From: Litoribacillus peritrichatus
GTDB lineage: Bacteria > Pseudomonadota > Gammaproteobacteria > Pseudomonadales > Litoribrevibacteraceae
DNA: 64,000 nucleotides
Direction: 5' to 3'
Assembly (NCBI RefSeq): GCF_039537985.1
Contig: NZ_BAABBN010000004.1
Span: 1,240,001 to 1,304,000 of the forward strand
The notes under the pieces are model-generated. The model worked only from the letters and a program-made list of their open reading frames with translations, searched no databases and had not been told where the DNA came from. Positions 34,851 through 43,583 of the stretch are shown piece by piece (positions within the stretch are counted from its first letter, which is position 1; every line of letters starts with the position of its first letter). The translations under genes and the position numbers were made by a program.

Positions 34851-35103
34851 TGTAGCATGTATAACCTATGATTTGAGTAATAATGGGTAGGTATGTGTCG
34901 GTCACACCTAGAAAAAGCATCACAGAACCTAAAAGTAGAAATGACCATAAGATGATGGTCAGTGCTGTATCTTTGTAGTCTAAGGGCCCAGTGTGAGCTT
35001 GAACGGATTGGATGATGTTAACTAATTGATCTTGGCTTTTTGCTTCTTTTACTTGGCGTTTAAGTTGATTGATATTATCCGTAACTTGCTGGTTGTACGA
35101 CAT
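34783..35103 (-). CDS. Small two-helix membrane protein of the lemA cluster
   Basis: 106 residues with an excellent ribosome site (AAGGAG, five bases before the ATG). The first 45 residues are polar and helical (VTDNINQLKRQVKEAK). Two transmembrane helices follow (about 50-66 and 72-98) and the tail is basic (ARRKK). No family was recognised. It overlaps the 5' end of the DUF3137 reading frame, consistent with an operon of three membrane genes. A frameshift fusion between the two genes was considered, but each has its own membrane segments. Confidence 0.65.
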   Translation of the reverse strand: MSYNQQVTDNINQLKRQVKEAKSQDQLVNIIQSVQAHTGPLDYKDTALTIILWSFLLLGSVMLFLGVTDTYLPIITQIIGYTCYSAHSWLPALVVYILPATARRKK

Positions 35104-35318
35104 ACAGCTCCTTTGTATCTAAGGGTATTCCCTGGGTGTTGATAGTTGACCGGGTGGTTAATTATAGGGCATTGGTCCACGGTGATAAATACAGAAGTTA
35201 ACAAGATTGAGTCTCATCACAACGATTCCGTTTTTAAGGTGTTGCCAATTTCTTTCAATTTTGCGTTAAACGACCATAATTACTCTATGGTTATAGTTTG
35301 GGAACAAGGTGAGTTTTT

Positions 35319-35507
35319 ATGAAGCAGCTCATGACAATTGAAGAAATTGAAAAACTGGCAGCAAGTGATCATGAAACAGCTAATCAGTTAGATTTGCTGG
35401 TATCAAGCACTCGAGAGCTAACGCATCAACGAGAGCTTGAGCTGACTAAGCTGTGGAGTCTGTTAAACAAACTGGAAGCTCAACTGGAAGAGCGGACAAA
35501 CTCGTAA
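35319..35507 (+). CDS. Small hypothetical protein
   Basis: 62 residues. The ribosome site AAGGTGAG lies about eight bases before the ATG. The product is predicted to be helical and charged (MKQLMTIEEIEKLAASDHETA, then ELELTKLWSLLNKLEAQLEERTNS, given here in part), with a short coiled-coil tendency at the C-terminus. No family was recognised and no neighbour explains it. Confidence 0.5.
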   Translation: MKQLMTIEEIEKLAASDHETANQLDLLVSSTRELTHQRELELTKLWSLLNKLEAQLEERTNS

Positions 35508-35667
35508 CTTGAGTTAACGCATTTCTCACACAGAACAACGCCTTTTCGTTAGCGGGTAAGCGAATAATGCTTATCCCGCAGATTGGTTCATCATCGTTTG
35601 GCAATCTATATTTAAGTAGAGAACACACTCTTTGTGTCTTGTTATAAAAGTCATATGGAAGGTCTCT

Positions 35668-35964
35668 ATGTCACACATATGTTACTTAGTTCATCCTAAA
35701 AAGTGTTTTTGCCAGATATCTTCAACCTTACTCAAAAAATGGGCCATTGAACGATATATAAAAAACCGGCCGACATTGGAGTTGTTGGAGTCTGTTACGT
35801 CCATGTCCGATAAAGAGGCTATTTCTGCTGTTGCCTTATTGGATGCGGACGATGAAACGCTTCTTGATATGATGGGAGACGTTAATTTGGCAGATCACCA
35901 CATTTTACATTGTCGGGAAAACGCCAGGAAATTGCTGTTAGAGCTTAAAGCGGACATGGCTTAG
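35668..35964 (+). CDS. Small cysteine-containing hypothetical protein
   Basis: 98 residues from the ATG at 35668, preceded by GGAAGGT; an upstream in-frame start at 35632 has no ribosome site. The N-terminus SHICYLVHPKKCFCQIS has three Cys, and one more lies in HHILHCRENA. It then has acidic helical segments (SDKEAISAVALLDADDETLLDMMGDV). The Cys/His spacing could bind a metal, but no known motif is matched. Family not recognised. Confidence 0.55.
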   Translation: MSHICYLVHPKKCFCQISSTLLKKWAIERYIKNRPTLELLESVTSMSDKEAISAVALLDADDETLLDMMGDVNLADHHILHCRENARKLLLELKADMA

Positions 35965-36077
35965 TACCGTCCAAAGCTGAAATTAACAGCCTGTATTGGC
36001 TAATTTGTAAAAGTCCTTATTGAATAAACGGGGGAATATAGTAATCTTTTGCTTTTTTAGGATTAGGGCTGTAGACG

Positions 36078-36653
36078 ATGCCAAAGGCAAGTGAAATTAA
36101 GAAAAACCAAGCAATTGAAATCAATGACAGAGTATTTATCGTAAGGGACATTGAGCGTTCCGTACCACAAGGTCGAGCGGGTGGTAGTATTTACCGTATG
36201 CGTATGTATGACGTGGTTACCGGTGGTAAAGTTGATGAGACATTCAAAGACTCTGATATGCTCAATCTGGCAGATTTAGTTCGTCGTCCGGCCACGTTGT
36301 CTTATGTTGACGGTGAAGAATATGTCTTCATGGACACCGAAGACTTCAGTTCATATATTCTGAATGCAGAATCAATTTCAGACGAAGTACAGTTCATCAA
36401 CGAGAGTACTCAGGGTATTCAGGTTATCTTGGTGAAAGAGTCACCGGTTGGTTTGGATATGCCTTCCAGCGTTGAATTAGAAATCACTGAAACTGATCCA
36501 TCCATCAAGGGTGGTTCTGCAACGGCTCGCACTAAGCCTGCGACACTTTCAACTGGCTTAACTGTTCAGGTTCCGGAACATATAGCGACTGGCGACTGGA
36601 TCAAAATTAACGTTGAAGAACGTAAATTTATGAGCCGGGTTGATGCGAAATAA
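36078..36653 (+). CDS. efpL: EF-P-like translation factor EfpL (YeiP)
   Basis: 191 residues with the three beta-barrel domains of EF-P. The first-domain loop is VPQGRAGGSIYRM, with an arginine near the tip, the sign of the EfpL/YeiP subfamily that needs no lysine modification; compare E. coli TARGAATLYKM. SYVDGEEYVFMD and the closing block GGSATARTKPATLSTGL with FMSR are also family-specific. EfpL helps ribosomes past stalling motifs including some polyproline sequences. No modification gene (epmA/epmB/earP) is nearby, as expected for this subfamily. A terminator follows. Confidence 0.92.
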   Translation: MPKASEIKKNQAIEINDRVFIVRDIERSVPQGRAGGSIYRMRMYDVVTGGKVDETFKDSDMLNLADLVRRPATLSYVDGEEYVFMDTEDFSSYILNAESISDEVQFINESTQGIQVILVKESPVGLDMPSSVELEITETDPSIKGGSATARTKPATLSTGLTVQVPEHIATGDWIKINVEERKFMSRVDAK

Positions 36654-36670
36654 TTATTATTTCGTTTTTT

Positions 36671-36698
36671 AAAGCGGTAACCAGGTTATCGCTTTTTA
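36671..36698 (+). terminator. Terminator after efpL
   Basis: AAAGCGGTAA and TTATCGCTTTTT form an eight-base stem with one G-U around CCAGG. It begins 17 bases after the stop codon. Confidence 0.85.
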
Positions 36699-36735
36699 AT
36701 CCTTCTAATCCTTTATAGTACGTGATGCATTCCTT

Positions 36736-37095
36736 ATGAGAATTTCCTGCTTGAAACTGATTAGTATCATCACAGCGAGCTTTTCTTCGCAGCTGGCTAT
36801 GGCCGACATTGTGTACGGCGATAAAGAAGTGTTAATTAATAATGATACAGTTGAAGTAGTACGCTTAACTTACCCGGCTGGCAGTCAGTCAGGAATGCAT
36901 ACTCATCAATACCCACACCGAGTTGTGTATGTTGCACAAGGTGGTGTCATAGAATTAAAGCCTTCCCAACCAGATAAATCCTCTAAAGTGCTGAACCTAA
37001 AGACGGGGCAGGCGTTGTACCTTCCCGCGACGACGCACAACGTCATCAATGTTGGTGAGAGTGAAGTGGTGTTGGTGGAAACTGAAATAAAATAA
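36736..37095 (+). CDS. Exported cupin-domain protein
   Basis: 119 residues. The signal peptide MRISCLKLISIITASFSSQLAMA ends with ALA-type processing (residue 23; sequence quoted in two parts elsewhere as MRISCLKLIS and SQLAMA). The remaining 96 residues are one cupin barrel: GSQSGMHTHQYPHRVVYV supplies metal-type His residues (HxH...H), and LYLPATTHNVINVG supplies the second motif His. It could bind a metal and a small substrate in the periplasm. No reaction can be assigned. Confidence 0.8.
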   Translation: MRISCLKLISIITASFSSQLAMADIVYGDKEVLINNDTVEVVRLTYPAGSQSGMHTHQYPHRVVYVAQGGVIELKPSQPDKSSKVLNLKTGQALYLPATTHNVINVGESEVVLVETEIK

Positions 37096-37109
37096 GCGGC
37101 TGACTATTC

Positions 37110-37169
37110 AGGTTTGTAGCTAGGTTTGTAGTTAGACTTGTAACTGGATTTGTAAGCAAGTGTGTAACA
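37110..37169 (+). repeat. Imperfect 12-bp tandem repeat (about five units)
   Basis: Units at 37110, 37122, 37134, 37146 and 37158 share the core TTTGTA or TTGTAA (consensus AGGTTTGTAGCT). They lie between the cupin stop and a large hairpin, in no gene. Confidence 0.75.
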
Positions 37170-37171
37170 CT

Positions 37172-37201
37172 TGCCCCATGTTCATTGATGAACAAGGGGC
37201 A
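37172..37201. terminator. Bidirectional terminator between cupin and beta-helix genes
   Basis: TGCCCCATGTTCAT (37172-37185) pairs with ATGAACAAGGGGCA (37188-37201) with one mismatch. GGTTTAA follows on the plus strand. It lies between the ends of two converging genes. Confidence 0.65.
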
Positions 37202-37215
37202 GGGTTTAATGCTGG

Positions 37216-40200
37216 TTATTTAGGGCAGTATTGCTCAGGACAGGCCGAGCCAAGTTGTTCCCAAATGTAAGAGGTCAGAGTAATAGGGCCGCCGTACAGT
37301 CCGTTTCCTGAGGCAGCAAAACCTCTGGCGCCAGAAAGCGTTTCATCAGGGCCTACCTGATCTTCTTGATCCGTTCGTGTCGGCCCGGTATAGCTGTAAT
37401 TGGCAAACTTCTCTTTGATCAGGTCTTCATGGGGGTATGGCCATAAGGCCTGCTCGGTCAGCGTATCCCACCCCGGTTGACCATAAAATGTGCCTGAGCG
37501 ACCCAACTTATTAATGATATGCGCCCCCATTCGTTTGCCGCTTTCTCCTGCTGTGGCCAGCAGAGAACCAGAGTCAATCTGAGGCAAATAGGTGAGTCCA
37601 TTTGTTCTTGGGTCGACCTCCAGTTTGTTTTGAAAGTACACATTGCCGGCATAATTACCGTTCGGGATAGACCAGCCTGTCATGCCATTTTCAAAGAAAT
37701 TCACGAAGTTAAAGGTGATTTCACTGGGTGACATGGCTAGCAAGCCTCTCGGGTTGGTTTTTTCTCCGTCCCAGCCGGCACGATAAATAATGGAGTTTGA
37801 AATTCTCAGTGGATGATAGTCATGATAGAAGTAGCTTCTGGTCTCGGTATCAAATTGACCGAGAGTCAGTTGATCCGTCTCCAGAGGGCCGGTCATATTG
37901 ATGTAGTTTAAGCTGCCACTGTGGCCGTGGTTGTCCCGAGCCACTTTGTCGCCCCAGCCTATACTGTTCTTCACGTAATTGAACTTGGCGTGTGCAGCGT
38001 CATCGTTCATTCCGGTGAATGGCAAAGAGTTATTGATGGATATACCGGAGTGGTACGTACTGTTTTCAGGGTAACCTTTGCAGTCCGAAGCGGCGTAGCC
38101 AAATGAATTGGACATGTAAGTGTGGCGAACCCAGAATTTTTCAGAGTTACTGTCCAGCACCATTGCATTTTGCCATTGAATGTTTTTACTGCAGTAGGTC
38201 ATCATGCCTCCCACAGGTTCACGACCAATATAGCCATCCACCCTTGAAACAGCTCGTCTGACTATGCTGTCGATGCTTTTCCTGAAACTGATTTGATAAC
38301 GGGCATGGCCGTAGGTGTAGACGTCTTCAAATAAAAGATTATTGGATCTTCGCACATAGATATTGGTTGAGCCGCAAGTGTTGCCTGTGAAACCGCATTC
38401 AGCATCTCTGCCTGAGTCTGAAGAACCCATGTCTATAAATTTCATGAATTGGGCATTGCTGACAAATATGCCTGTGTTTAGTGCGTTGTTTACATGAATG
38501 CCTCGGAAGGATATGTATTCTAAAGGCGCTGACCCTAGGTACTGGTCGGGCCAATCCGGGTTGTTCCAAGTGCCTGTCATTCGTATTAAGGAGCCGATTT
38601 TTCCTTCGCCATCAAATATGACTCTTCCTGGGTTTTCTGCCATGACGGTCGTAAAGTGCTGTTCATCTCCGGCTGGTGGTAATGAACCACCGGAAAAGTT
38701 ATTGATGAAATCAGACGCCTCACCACGATAAGTGCCATCCCGGATGATCATTGTTCCTCCCGGAATTAGTGCATCCAGCCCATCTGCTACGGTCTTATGG
38801 GTTTCTTGTGGCCCGACGTAAAGGATCTGTGGGACGTTGCCGACTGTTAAAATCCAGGTTTCAATGGTCGTTTCCCCGTCTCCGGATCTTGCTTTAACGC
38901 CAAGGTGAATGCTTTCACTGGGCATCGATTCAGGTATTTGCCAAGTGAACAAACCCGTTTGAGGGTCAACGGTTGCTTCATCCGGGCCATATTCTTTTGA
39001 CCAGGTAATGTTGCTGTTGTCTTTCAGGTAGGTGGGTTGGTAGCGATACTCAGTGCCTGTTGGGCTTGAATGATCTGCCACAGGCTGAATAACAGCATTA
39101 GAGGTATCTTCAGGCAAGGTTGTGATCGATAACGGCTCTGTCAATGCTGAGATTGCTCCGGAATTATTGAAAGAAGCGAGCTGAAAAGAATATTCTTGCT
39201 CAGGAGACAACCCAAAATCCTGATAAAAGAGGGAGGATGTGCGAGCCACCTCTTGTTGATCCCGGTATACGATGTAACCCGATATTTGATCTGCTGAATC
39301 AGGCTCCGTCCAGCTTAATTCAAGTGATGTAGACGTGATATTGAGTCCCGTTACAGATTTTGGTGGCAGTAATGGCGAATCAGTGTTCTCTGAGCTGGTT
39401 GTTACTTCATAGACAGGAGAACGATCAGATGTGCGACCATCTTGTGTTGTACTGGCTATTTGATACTGGTAGGTTTGCTCCGGACTCAGGTTGGCATCAG
39501 TGAAGTGCACGTTGGCTGTACGGGCAATTTCTGCACCTTCTCGAAATACGATGTACTCAGAGATCCCTTCAACTGCCTGCCAGGATAACTGGACGGAGTG
39601 TGCGGACACATGATTGAAATTAATGGACTGGGGTGGATTAACCGGTGGTTCTGGCTCTTCGTTACCTGAACCGATAGTTTCAGAATGAACTGTCATCCAG
39701 TCAAAATCCCAATGGCCACTTTCCGCCTGTAACGTGATGTATTTACCTTCGGGTTCGCTTGGAAGATTTTCCAGAGGCAGGTTGATCATTAATTCTGAGC
39801 CTCGATAGACTAATAGCTGTGAGTCTTTGAATTCCGCAGTAATGGTTTCCCAGGTGTCCTCGTTCTGGAGTAAACCATAACCGTTTCCAGAGTAATGGAG
39901 TGTTTGGTAGCCAGCACGATTTACTTTAAAGAAACTTGCCGAGTTCCCTTTGATGACCAATGAATACGTGTGTTGATTTTTCTCTCCATTGGGGCCGGTG
40001 AAGAAATGCAGCATCAATGTTGCGTAGTTCGGCGTACCCTGAGACGGTTTGGCTCTGAACCTGAACTTGGAGTCAAAGCTGGCGGCTAAAGGTGATTGGC
40101 TGGTTAAGCTGTCCCCGTTTTCAGAGGTTAAGGTAAGCGCGCTATGATCGCCCACTGACCCGGAAATGTGACTTTCACTGGGGGTCCAGCGAGAGAGTTC

Positions 40201-41478
40201 ATCAAACTCTTCTCTGTGATGGTTGCCCGCTGTGGCCAGTGTATCAAAGTCCCAGCTTCCGCTTTCGGCTTCTAATGTAATGTATTGGCCAGTAGGGGAT
40301 TCAGGGAAATTTGTTAAAGCCAGTTGGTTGATTAAAACACCATCGCGCCAGAGTTTTAGATTACTATTGATGATTTCAACTTCGAGGTCATGCCAGGTTT
40401 GATCATTGGATAGAAGCCCGTCCTGATAGCCAGACCAAAAAACAGTATCATAACCCGCTCTGACGATTTTATAGCCTGAGCTTTCATTTCCTTTGATCGT
40501 TAATTCGTAACTGTGGGCTGTGTTATTGCCTTCGCTATCTGTAAAAAGCTTGATCCGTAAAGTCGCGTAGTTTGGTGTGCCTGCAGAGGGTTTTACCCGA
40601 GCATAAAAGCGCACTGGTTTAGTTTCAGATGCAGATACTTCGTCGTACACGGCTATTTTTGAGGTGATCGCACCACCATTGGTGTTAGATAGTTTTAATA
40701 CGCCGTTTGTTGGTTGATGATTTCCGCCTCGCCAATGATTGAGGTGGTTGAATGGTTCTACCCAATCCATTCGGCGTAAGTCCACGGCATTTTCGGAGGT
40801 TACTGGTTCTGATGCGGCGTCATCGGCGTTGTTCTCTGTAGAGTCAGAGTTACTATGAAGTGTGGTTTCTAGCCAGTCAAAATCCCATTGGCCGCTTTCT
40901 GCTTTAATGGTGATGTTTGAACCTTTTGGTGAAATTGATAAAGGGGTAAGGTCAATTGAGTCTTTTTGAAAACCGTTCTGATAAACCGTGATGTTAGATT
41001 GGTTTACCTGAAGCTCGATTTCGTGCCACTCATGATCATTTGTAAAAAGGCCCGAATCTTGCCCTGAATAGAAAACGGTATCGTTCCCGGCTCGAACAAT
41101 CTTATAACCGGCACGTTGACCACCACTTAAGACAATTGAATAGCTTTCATCATTAAGCTGGCCGGTTTCGGAAGTGAACAAGTGTATTTGTAGTGACGCA
41201 TAACCCGGTGTGTTTTGAGCTGGCTTGGCTTTGAATTTAATGGAAGCGGGGCGTGCATTAAGTGGATTATGAGTGGTATGCAGGGTATGGCCATTAGTAC
41301 TGGAAATGGTAAGTACGCCATTTTCAATGCTTTGCTGGCTGCCTTCCCATTGGCTTAAATTATTGAAGGATTCCGTCCAGATAGCAGCATGTAAAGCGGT
41401 ACTGAAAGAGCAGATAAAGCACAAGAGAGGGAATAACACCAAACGCTGGTGGGGTGTATATAACTGAGTGGGCATCAT
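37216..41478 (-). CDS. Large secreted multidomain protein: triple lectin-like repeat, FN3 pair, right-handed beta-helix
   Basis: 1420 residues with a signal peptide ending near residue 32 (CSFSTALHAA). Three duplicated modules follow at about 34-210, 237-415 and 420-600. Each has a Trp-rich start (FNNLSQWEG, FNHLNHWRG), a shared core (AGxxTxxxSGxxxGLLxN), and the same end (ESGQWDFDW, ESGSWDFD, ESGHWDFDW). They resemble jelly-roll lectin/LamG-type carbohydrate-binding folds, but no named family is certain. Two fibronectin-III domains follow (about 625-795), then an Ig-like domain, then a right-handed beta-helix (about 890-1320, opening TVADGLDALIPGGTMIIRDGTY) as in pectate and alginate lyases. 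No lyase catalytic triad was confirmed. It is probably a polysaccharide-active or adhesive exoprotein. Confidence 0.78.
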   Translation of the reverse strand: MMPTQLYTPHQRLVLFPLLCFICSFSTALHAAIWTESFNNLSQWEGSQQSIENGVLTISSTNGHTLHTTHNPLNARPASIKFKAKPAQNTPGYASLQIHLFTSETGQLNDESYSIVLSGGQRAGYKIVRAGNDTVFYSGQDSGLFTNDHEWHEIELQVNQSNITVYQNGFQKDSIDLTPLSISPKGSNITIKAESGQWDFDWLETTLHSNSDSTENNADDAASEPVTSENAVDLRRMDWVEPFNHLNHWRGGNHQPTNGVLKLSNTNGGAITSKIAVYDEVSASETKPVRFYARVKPSAGTPNYATLRIKLFTDSEGNNTAHSYELTIKGNESSGYKIVRAGYDTVFWSGYQDGLLSNDQTWHDLEVEIINSNLKLWRDGVLINQLALTNFPESPTGQYITLEAESGSWDFDTLATAGNHHREEFDELSRWTPSESHISGSVGDHSALTLTSENGDSLTSQSPLAASFDSKFRFRAKPSQGTPNYATLMLHFFTGPNGEKNQHTYSLVIKGNSASFFKVNRAGYQTLHYSGNGYGLLQNEDTWETITAEFKDSQLLVYRGSELMINLPLENLPSEPEGKYITLQAESGHWDFDWMTVHSETIGSGNEEPEPPVNPPQSINFNHVSAHSVQLSWQAVEGISEYIVFREGAEIARTANVHFTDANLSPEQTYQYQIASTTQDGRTSDRSPVYEVTTSSENTDSPLLPPKSVTGLNITSTSLELSWTEPDSADQISGYIVYRDQQEVARTSSLFYQDFGLSPEQEYSFQLASFNNSGAISALTEPLSITTLPEDTSNAVIQPVADHSSPTGTEYRYQPTYLKDNSNITWSKEYGPDEATVDPQTGLFTWQIPESMPSESIHLGVKARSGDGETTIETWILTVGNVPQILYVGPQETHKTVADGLDALIPGGTMIIRDGTYRGEASDFINNFSGGSLPPAGDEQHFTTVMAENPGRVIFDGEGKIGSLIRMTGTWNNPDWPDQYLGSAPLEYISFRGIHVNNALNTGIFVSNAQFMKFIDMGSSDSGRDAECGFTGNTCGSTNIYVRRSNNLLFEDVYTYGHARYQISFRKSIDSIVRRAVSRVDGYIGREPVGGMMTYCSKNIQWQNAMVLDSNSEKFWVRHTYMSNSFGYAASDCKGYPENSTYHSGISINNSLPFTGMNDDAAHAKFNYVKNSIGWGDKVARDNHGHSGSLNYINMTGPLETDQLTLGQFDTETRSYFYHDYHPLRISNSIIYRAGWDGEKTNPRGLLAMSPSEITFNFVNFFENGMTGWSIPNGNYAGNVYFQNKLEVDPRTNGLTYLPQIDSGSLLATAGESGKRMGAHIINKLGRSGTFYGQPGWDTLTEQALWPYPHEDLIKEKFANYSYTGPTRTDQEDQVGPDETLSGARGFAASGNGLYGGPITLTSYIWEQLGSACPEQYCPK

Positions 41479-41742
41479 AAGAATTTCCTATGTGTTATTG
41501 GTTTTCTAGACACTGGTACGACTGTTTAAGGTCGAACTTTATTTAATGAAGCTCATAACATGGTGTTTTTAATGTATTGATTTTATTGGCGAATACTTTT
41601 TTGTGATGTGAGTCTTGTTTTTTTGATGATTTTATCAATATGAACTACTTATTTTGTCGTAGGTCATTCATCTATAGTGAGACGTTAAAAGACTAATGCT
41701 GTTATTGGATCTGTGTTTTAACAAAGAGGGAGATGGGCTATT

Positions 41743-42039
41743 GTGAAAGTCTCTGAGCTTAAGAATTTAGCTGTTAAATCTGAATTGCAGTTAGCAGAGG
41801 TGGGGGTTTGCAGTGCAGAAGATTTACGTGATATGGGTTCAGCCGAAGCCTTTGTTCGTCTAAAAGCACACTTTAAAAAAGGGATCAGCCTGAATTTCCT
41901 GTATGCGATGGAGGCTGGACTGCGCGGCGAGCATTGGCAGTTAATTTCTGATGAGGATAAGTTATCCCTCCAAACAGAAGTGGCGGCGCTTGAGGAACTC
42001 TACTCAACGTTTCATAAGGTTCCTATGTCGGATTCATGA
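41743..42039 (+). CDS. TfoX C-terminal domain protein
   Basis: 98 residues with a GTG start. LAEVGVCSAEDLRDMGSAEAFVRLK and LNFLYAMEAGLRGEHWQLI match the TfoX/Sxy C-terminal domain, a helix-hairpin-helix-like module. The N-terminal TfoX domain is absent, so competence regulation by this protein is unproven. Short stand-alone members are common. An A/T-rich 264-base region lies upstream, with nothing else recognised. Confidence 0.83.
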   Translation: MKVSELKNLAVKSELQLAEVGVCSAEDLRDMGSAEAFVRLKAHFKKGISLNFLYAMEAGLRGEHWQLISDEDKLSLQTEVAALEELYSTFHKVPMSDS

Positions 42040-42099
42040 TCCGTTAAGCAAAGGCAGGGGGGGGCCTAGAAACGTATGCCTGCTTTGTGGCAGAATCGT

Positions 42100-42414
42100 C
42101 TAATAGTTGGATGGGGTTCCTGCTACTTCCTGGCTTTGGGTTTTATCTCCGGGAATTCTTTTCTCCTTAAAGACCAGCTTTTGTTCTGCTTTTTTGGATT
42201 CTAAATCTTGAACAACTTGGCGTAAATCACGCGGTGGCTTCGTTTCATTACCGGAAGCCACGTTTACCTCGATTCGTTCGGCATTGACATTTAATGGTGG
42301 ACGATCACCGTAATTGATTTTTCCATTATCATCCAGCCAGCGAAACACTTCAGTATGAGCGGTTCCTGGGACGAGCAGAGTCATTGATAACAATAAATTT
42401 GCCAGGGCTTTCAT
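42100..42414 (-). CDS. DUF4124 exported protein
   Basis: 104 residues with a signal peptide (cleavage near residue 20, VPGTAHTEV). The DUF4124 motif VFRWLDDNGKINYGDRPP starts right after it. The remainder is a charged helical tail (LRQVVQDLESKKAEQKLV). The domain is common in proteobacterial periplasmic proteins; its function is unknown. Confidence 0.85.
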   Translation of the reverse strand: MKALANLLLSMTLLVPGTAHTEVFRWLDDNGKINYGDRPPLNVNAERIEVNVASGNETKPPRDLRQVVQDLESKKAEQKLVFKEKRIPGDKTQSQEVAGTPSNY

Positions 42415-42512
42415 TTCCGTTGTCCAATTTTAGCCATGTATTGTTTGTCATGTATTAATAGTCATATATTAATAGTCTAGTAATAAATGGTTAAAATATA
42501 GACAGTTGATCG

Positions 42513-43388
42513 TTATTTATTCAATTCTATGACGCCGTTCATGTGCAGTTTGTCGCCCTGAACGTTTCTTACATCAAAACTGATGCTGTCTTCATCGGCC
42601 TGATAATGAAGCAATGCGCGACTTGGCAAGTAAATGGGTTGCTTGAAAAAAACCGTAACGGTAATGGCGTCGGTCTTTAGTAATGGTTGCAAGCAAGCGA
42701 CAGATTTGGCTTTAGACCACATGCCATGGGCTATGGCTTGTTTAAAACCAAACAGTCTGGCAGATAAACTGTGTAAATGAATCGGGTTTGAATCTCCTGA
42801 AATCTGTGCGTATTTCCGCCCAAGGTTTTCCGGTAAATACCATTCTTGTCGATAAAGGTAAGTTGAGCCATGGGACTTAGCTTTGCTGGTGGCTTTAACC
42901 GGCTTCGTATTTCGATAGAGCAGGGTGCTGCAACTTTGCCAGACATGTTCCTGGCCGCTCATTACTTCAGTGACGATATCGAATTCGAAGCCTTTGTCGG
43001 TTTGTCTGCTGTCTGCAATAAAGACTCGGTAATCCAGTAATTCATTTATCTGAATGGAGCGTTCTGTTTTTATCACATTTTTAATGTGCACCAACCCCAT
43101 AACAGGCAGCGGAAACTTTTTATTAACCATCAATTCCAAATGAAGATTAAACGCTGGAAGGTGTAAGTAGGTGAGAGGGACATGTTTACCGTCAAATTTG
43201 TAACCGCACAACGTTGCATATTCACTTACCTTTTTTTTGTCCATTCGGATGCGTTTAACACTTAACTCAATGTTTGGAAGCTCCGGTGAAAGTCGGGAGC
43301 CGTGCCCGCGAGCAAGCAATGCCTTACGGTACAAATTGAGTGTTGAGGGTAATTTGGGTAAATCCAATTGAATGGTCTCTGACATCAT
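42513..43388 (-). CDS. MaoC-type hotdog acyl dehydratase/hydratase
   Basis: 291 residues. The catalytic hydratase-2 motif is in YAQISGDSNPIHLHSLSARL followed by FGFKQAIAHGMW, where Asp and His are the active residues. The N-terminal half is a second, degenerate hotdog domain, as in two-domain (R)-specific hydratases. The enzyme would hydrate or dehydrate beta-hydroxyacyl thioesters. The gene is divergent from the AraC regulator. With the FabG4-like reductase and thiolase it forms the enzyme set of the mycobacterial HtdX-FabG4-FadA2 locus, although an accessory island now lies between. Confidence 0.85.
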   Translation of the reverse strand: MMSETIQLDLPKLPSTLNLYRKALLARGHGSRLSPELPNIELSVKRIRMDKKKVSEYATLCGYKFDGKHVPLTYLHLPAFNLHLELMVNKKFPLPVMGLVHIKNVIKTERSIQINELLDYRVFIADSRQTDKGFEFDIVTEVMSGQEHVWQSCSTLLYRNTKPVKATSKAKSHGSTYLYRQEWYLPENLGRKYAQISGDSNPIHLHSLSARLFGFKQAIAHGMWSKAKSVACLQPLLKTDAITVTVFFKQPIYLPSRALLHYQADEDSISFDVRNVQGDKLHMNGVIELNK

Positions 43389-43583
43389 GGCTCAAACGAT
43401 CCTTACTGGGGGTTATTTATTTCCATACATGGATAAAAGGATAGCTCTACTCAGGGATGATTGAATTGGCATACAGGCCAAACCAGGCCGTCAAAAGGGT
43501 CAATTCTGCTTGACCAATCGTGGTGCTGTGTCAGAATCCGAGGTCGTGAGCTAGGCACGTAGTGGATTGAGAGAACAGGATTT

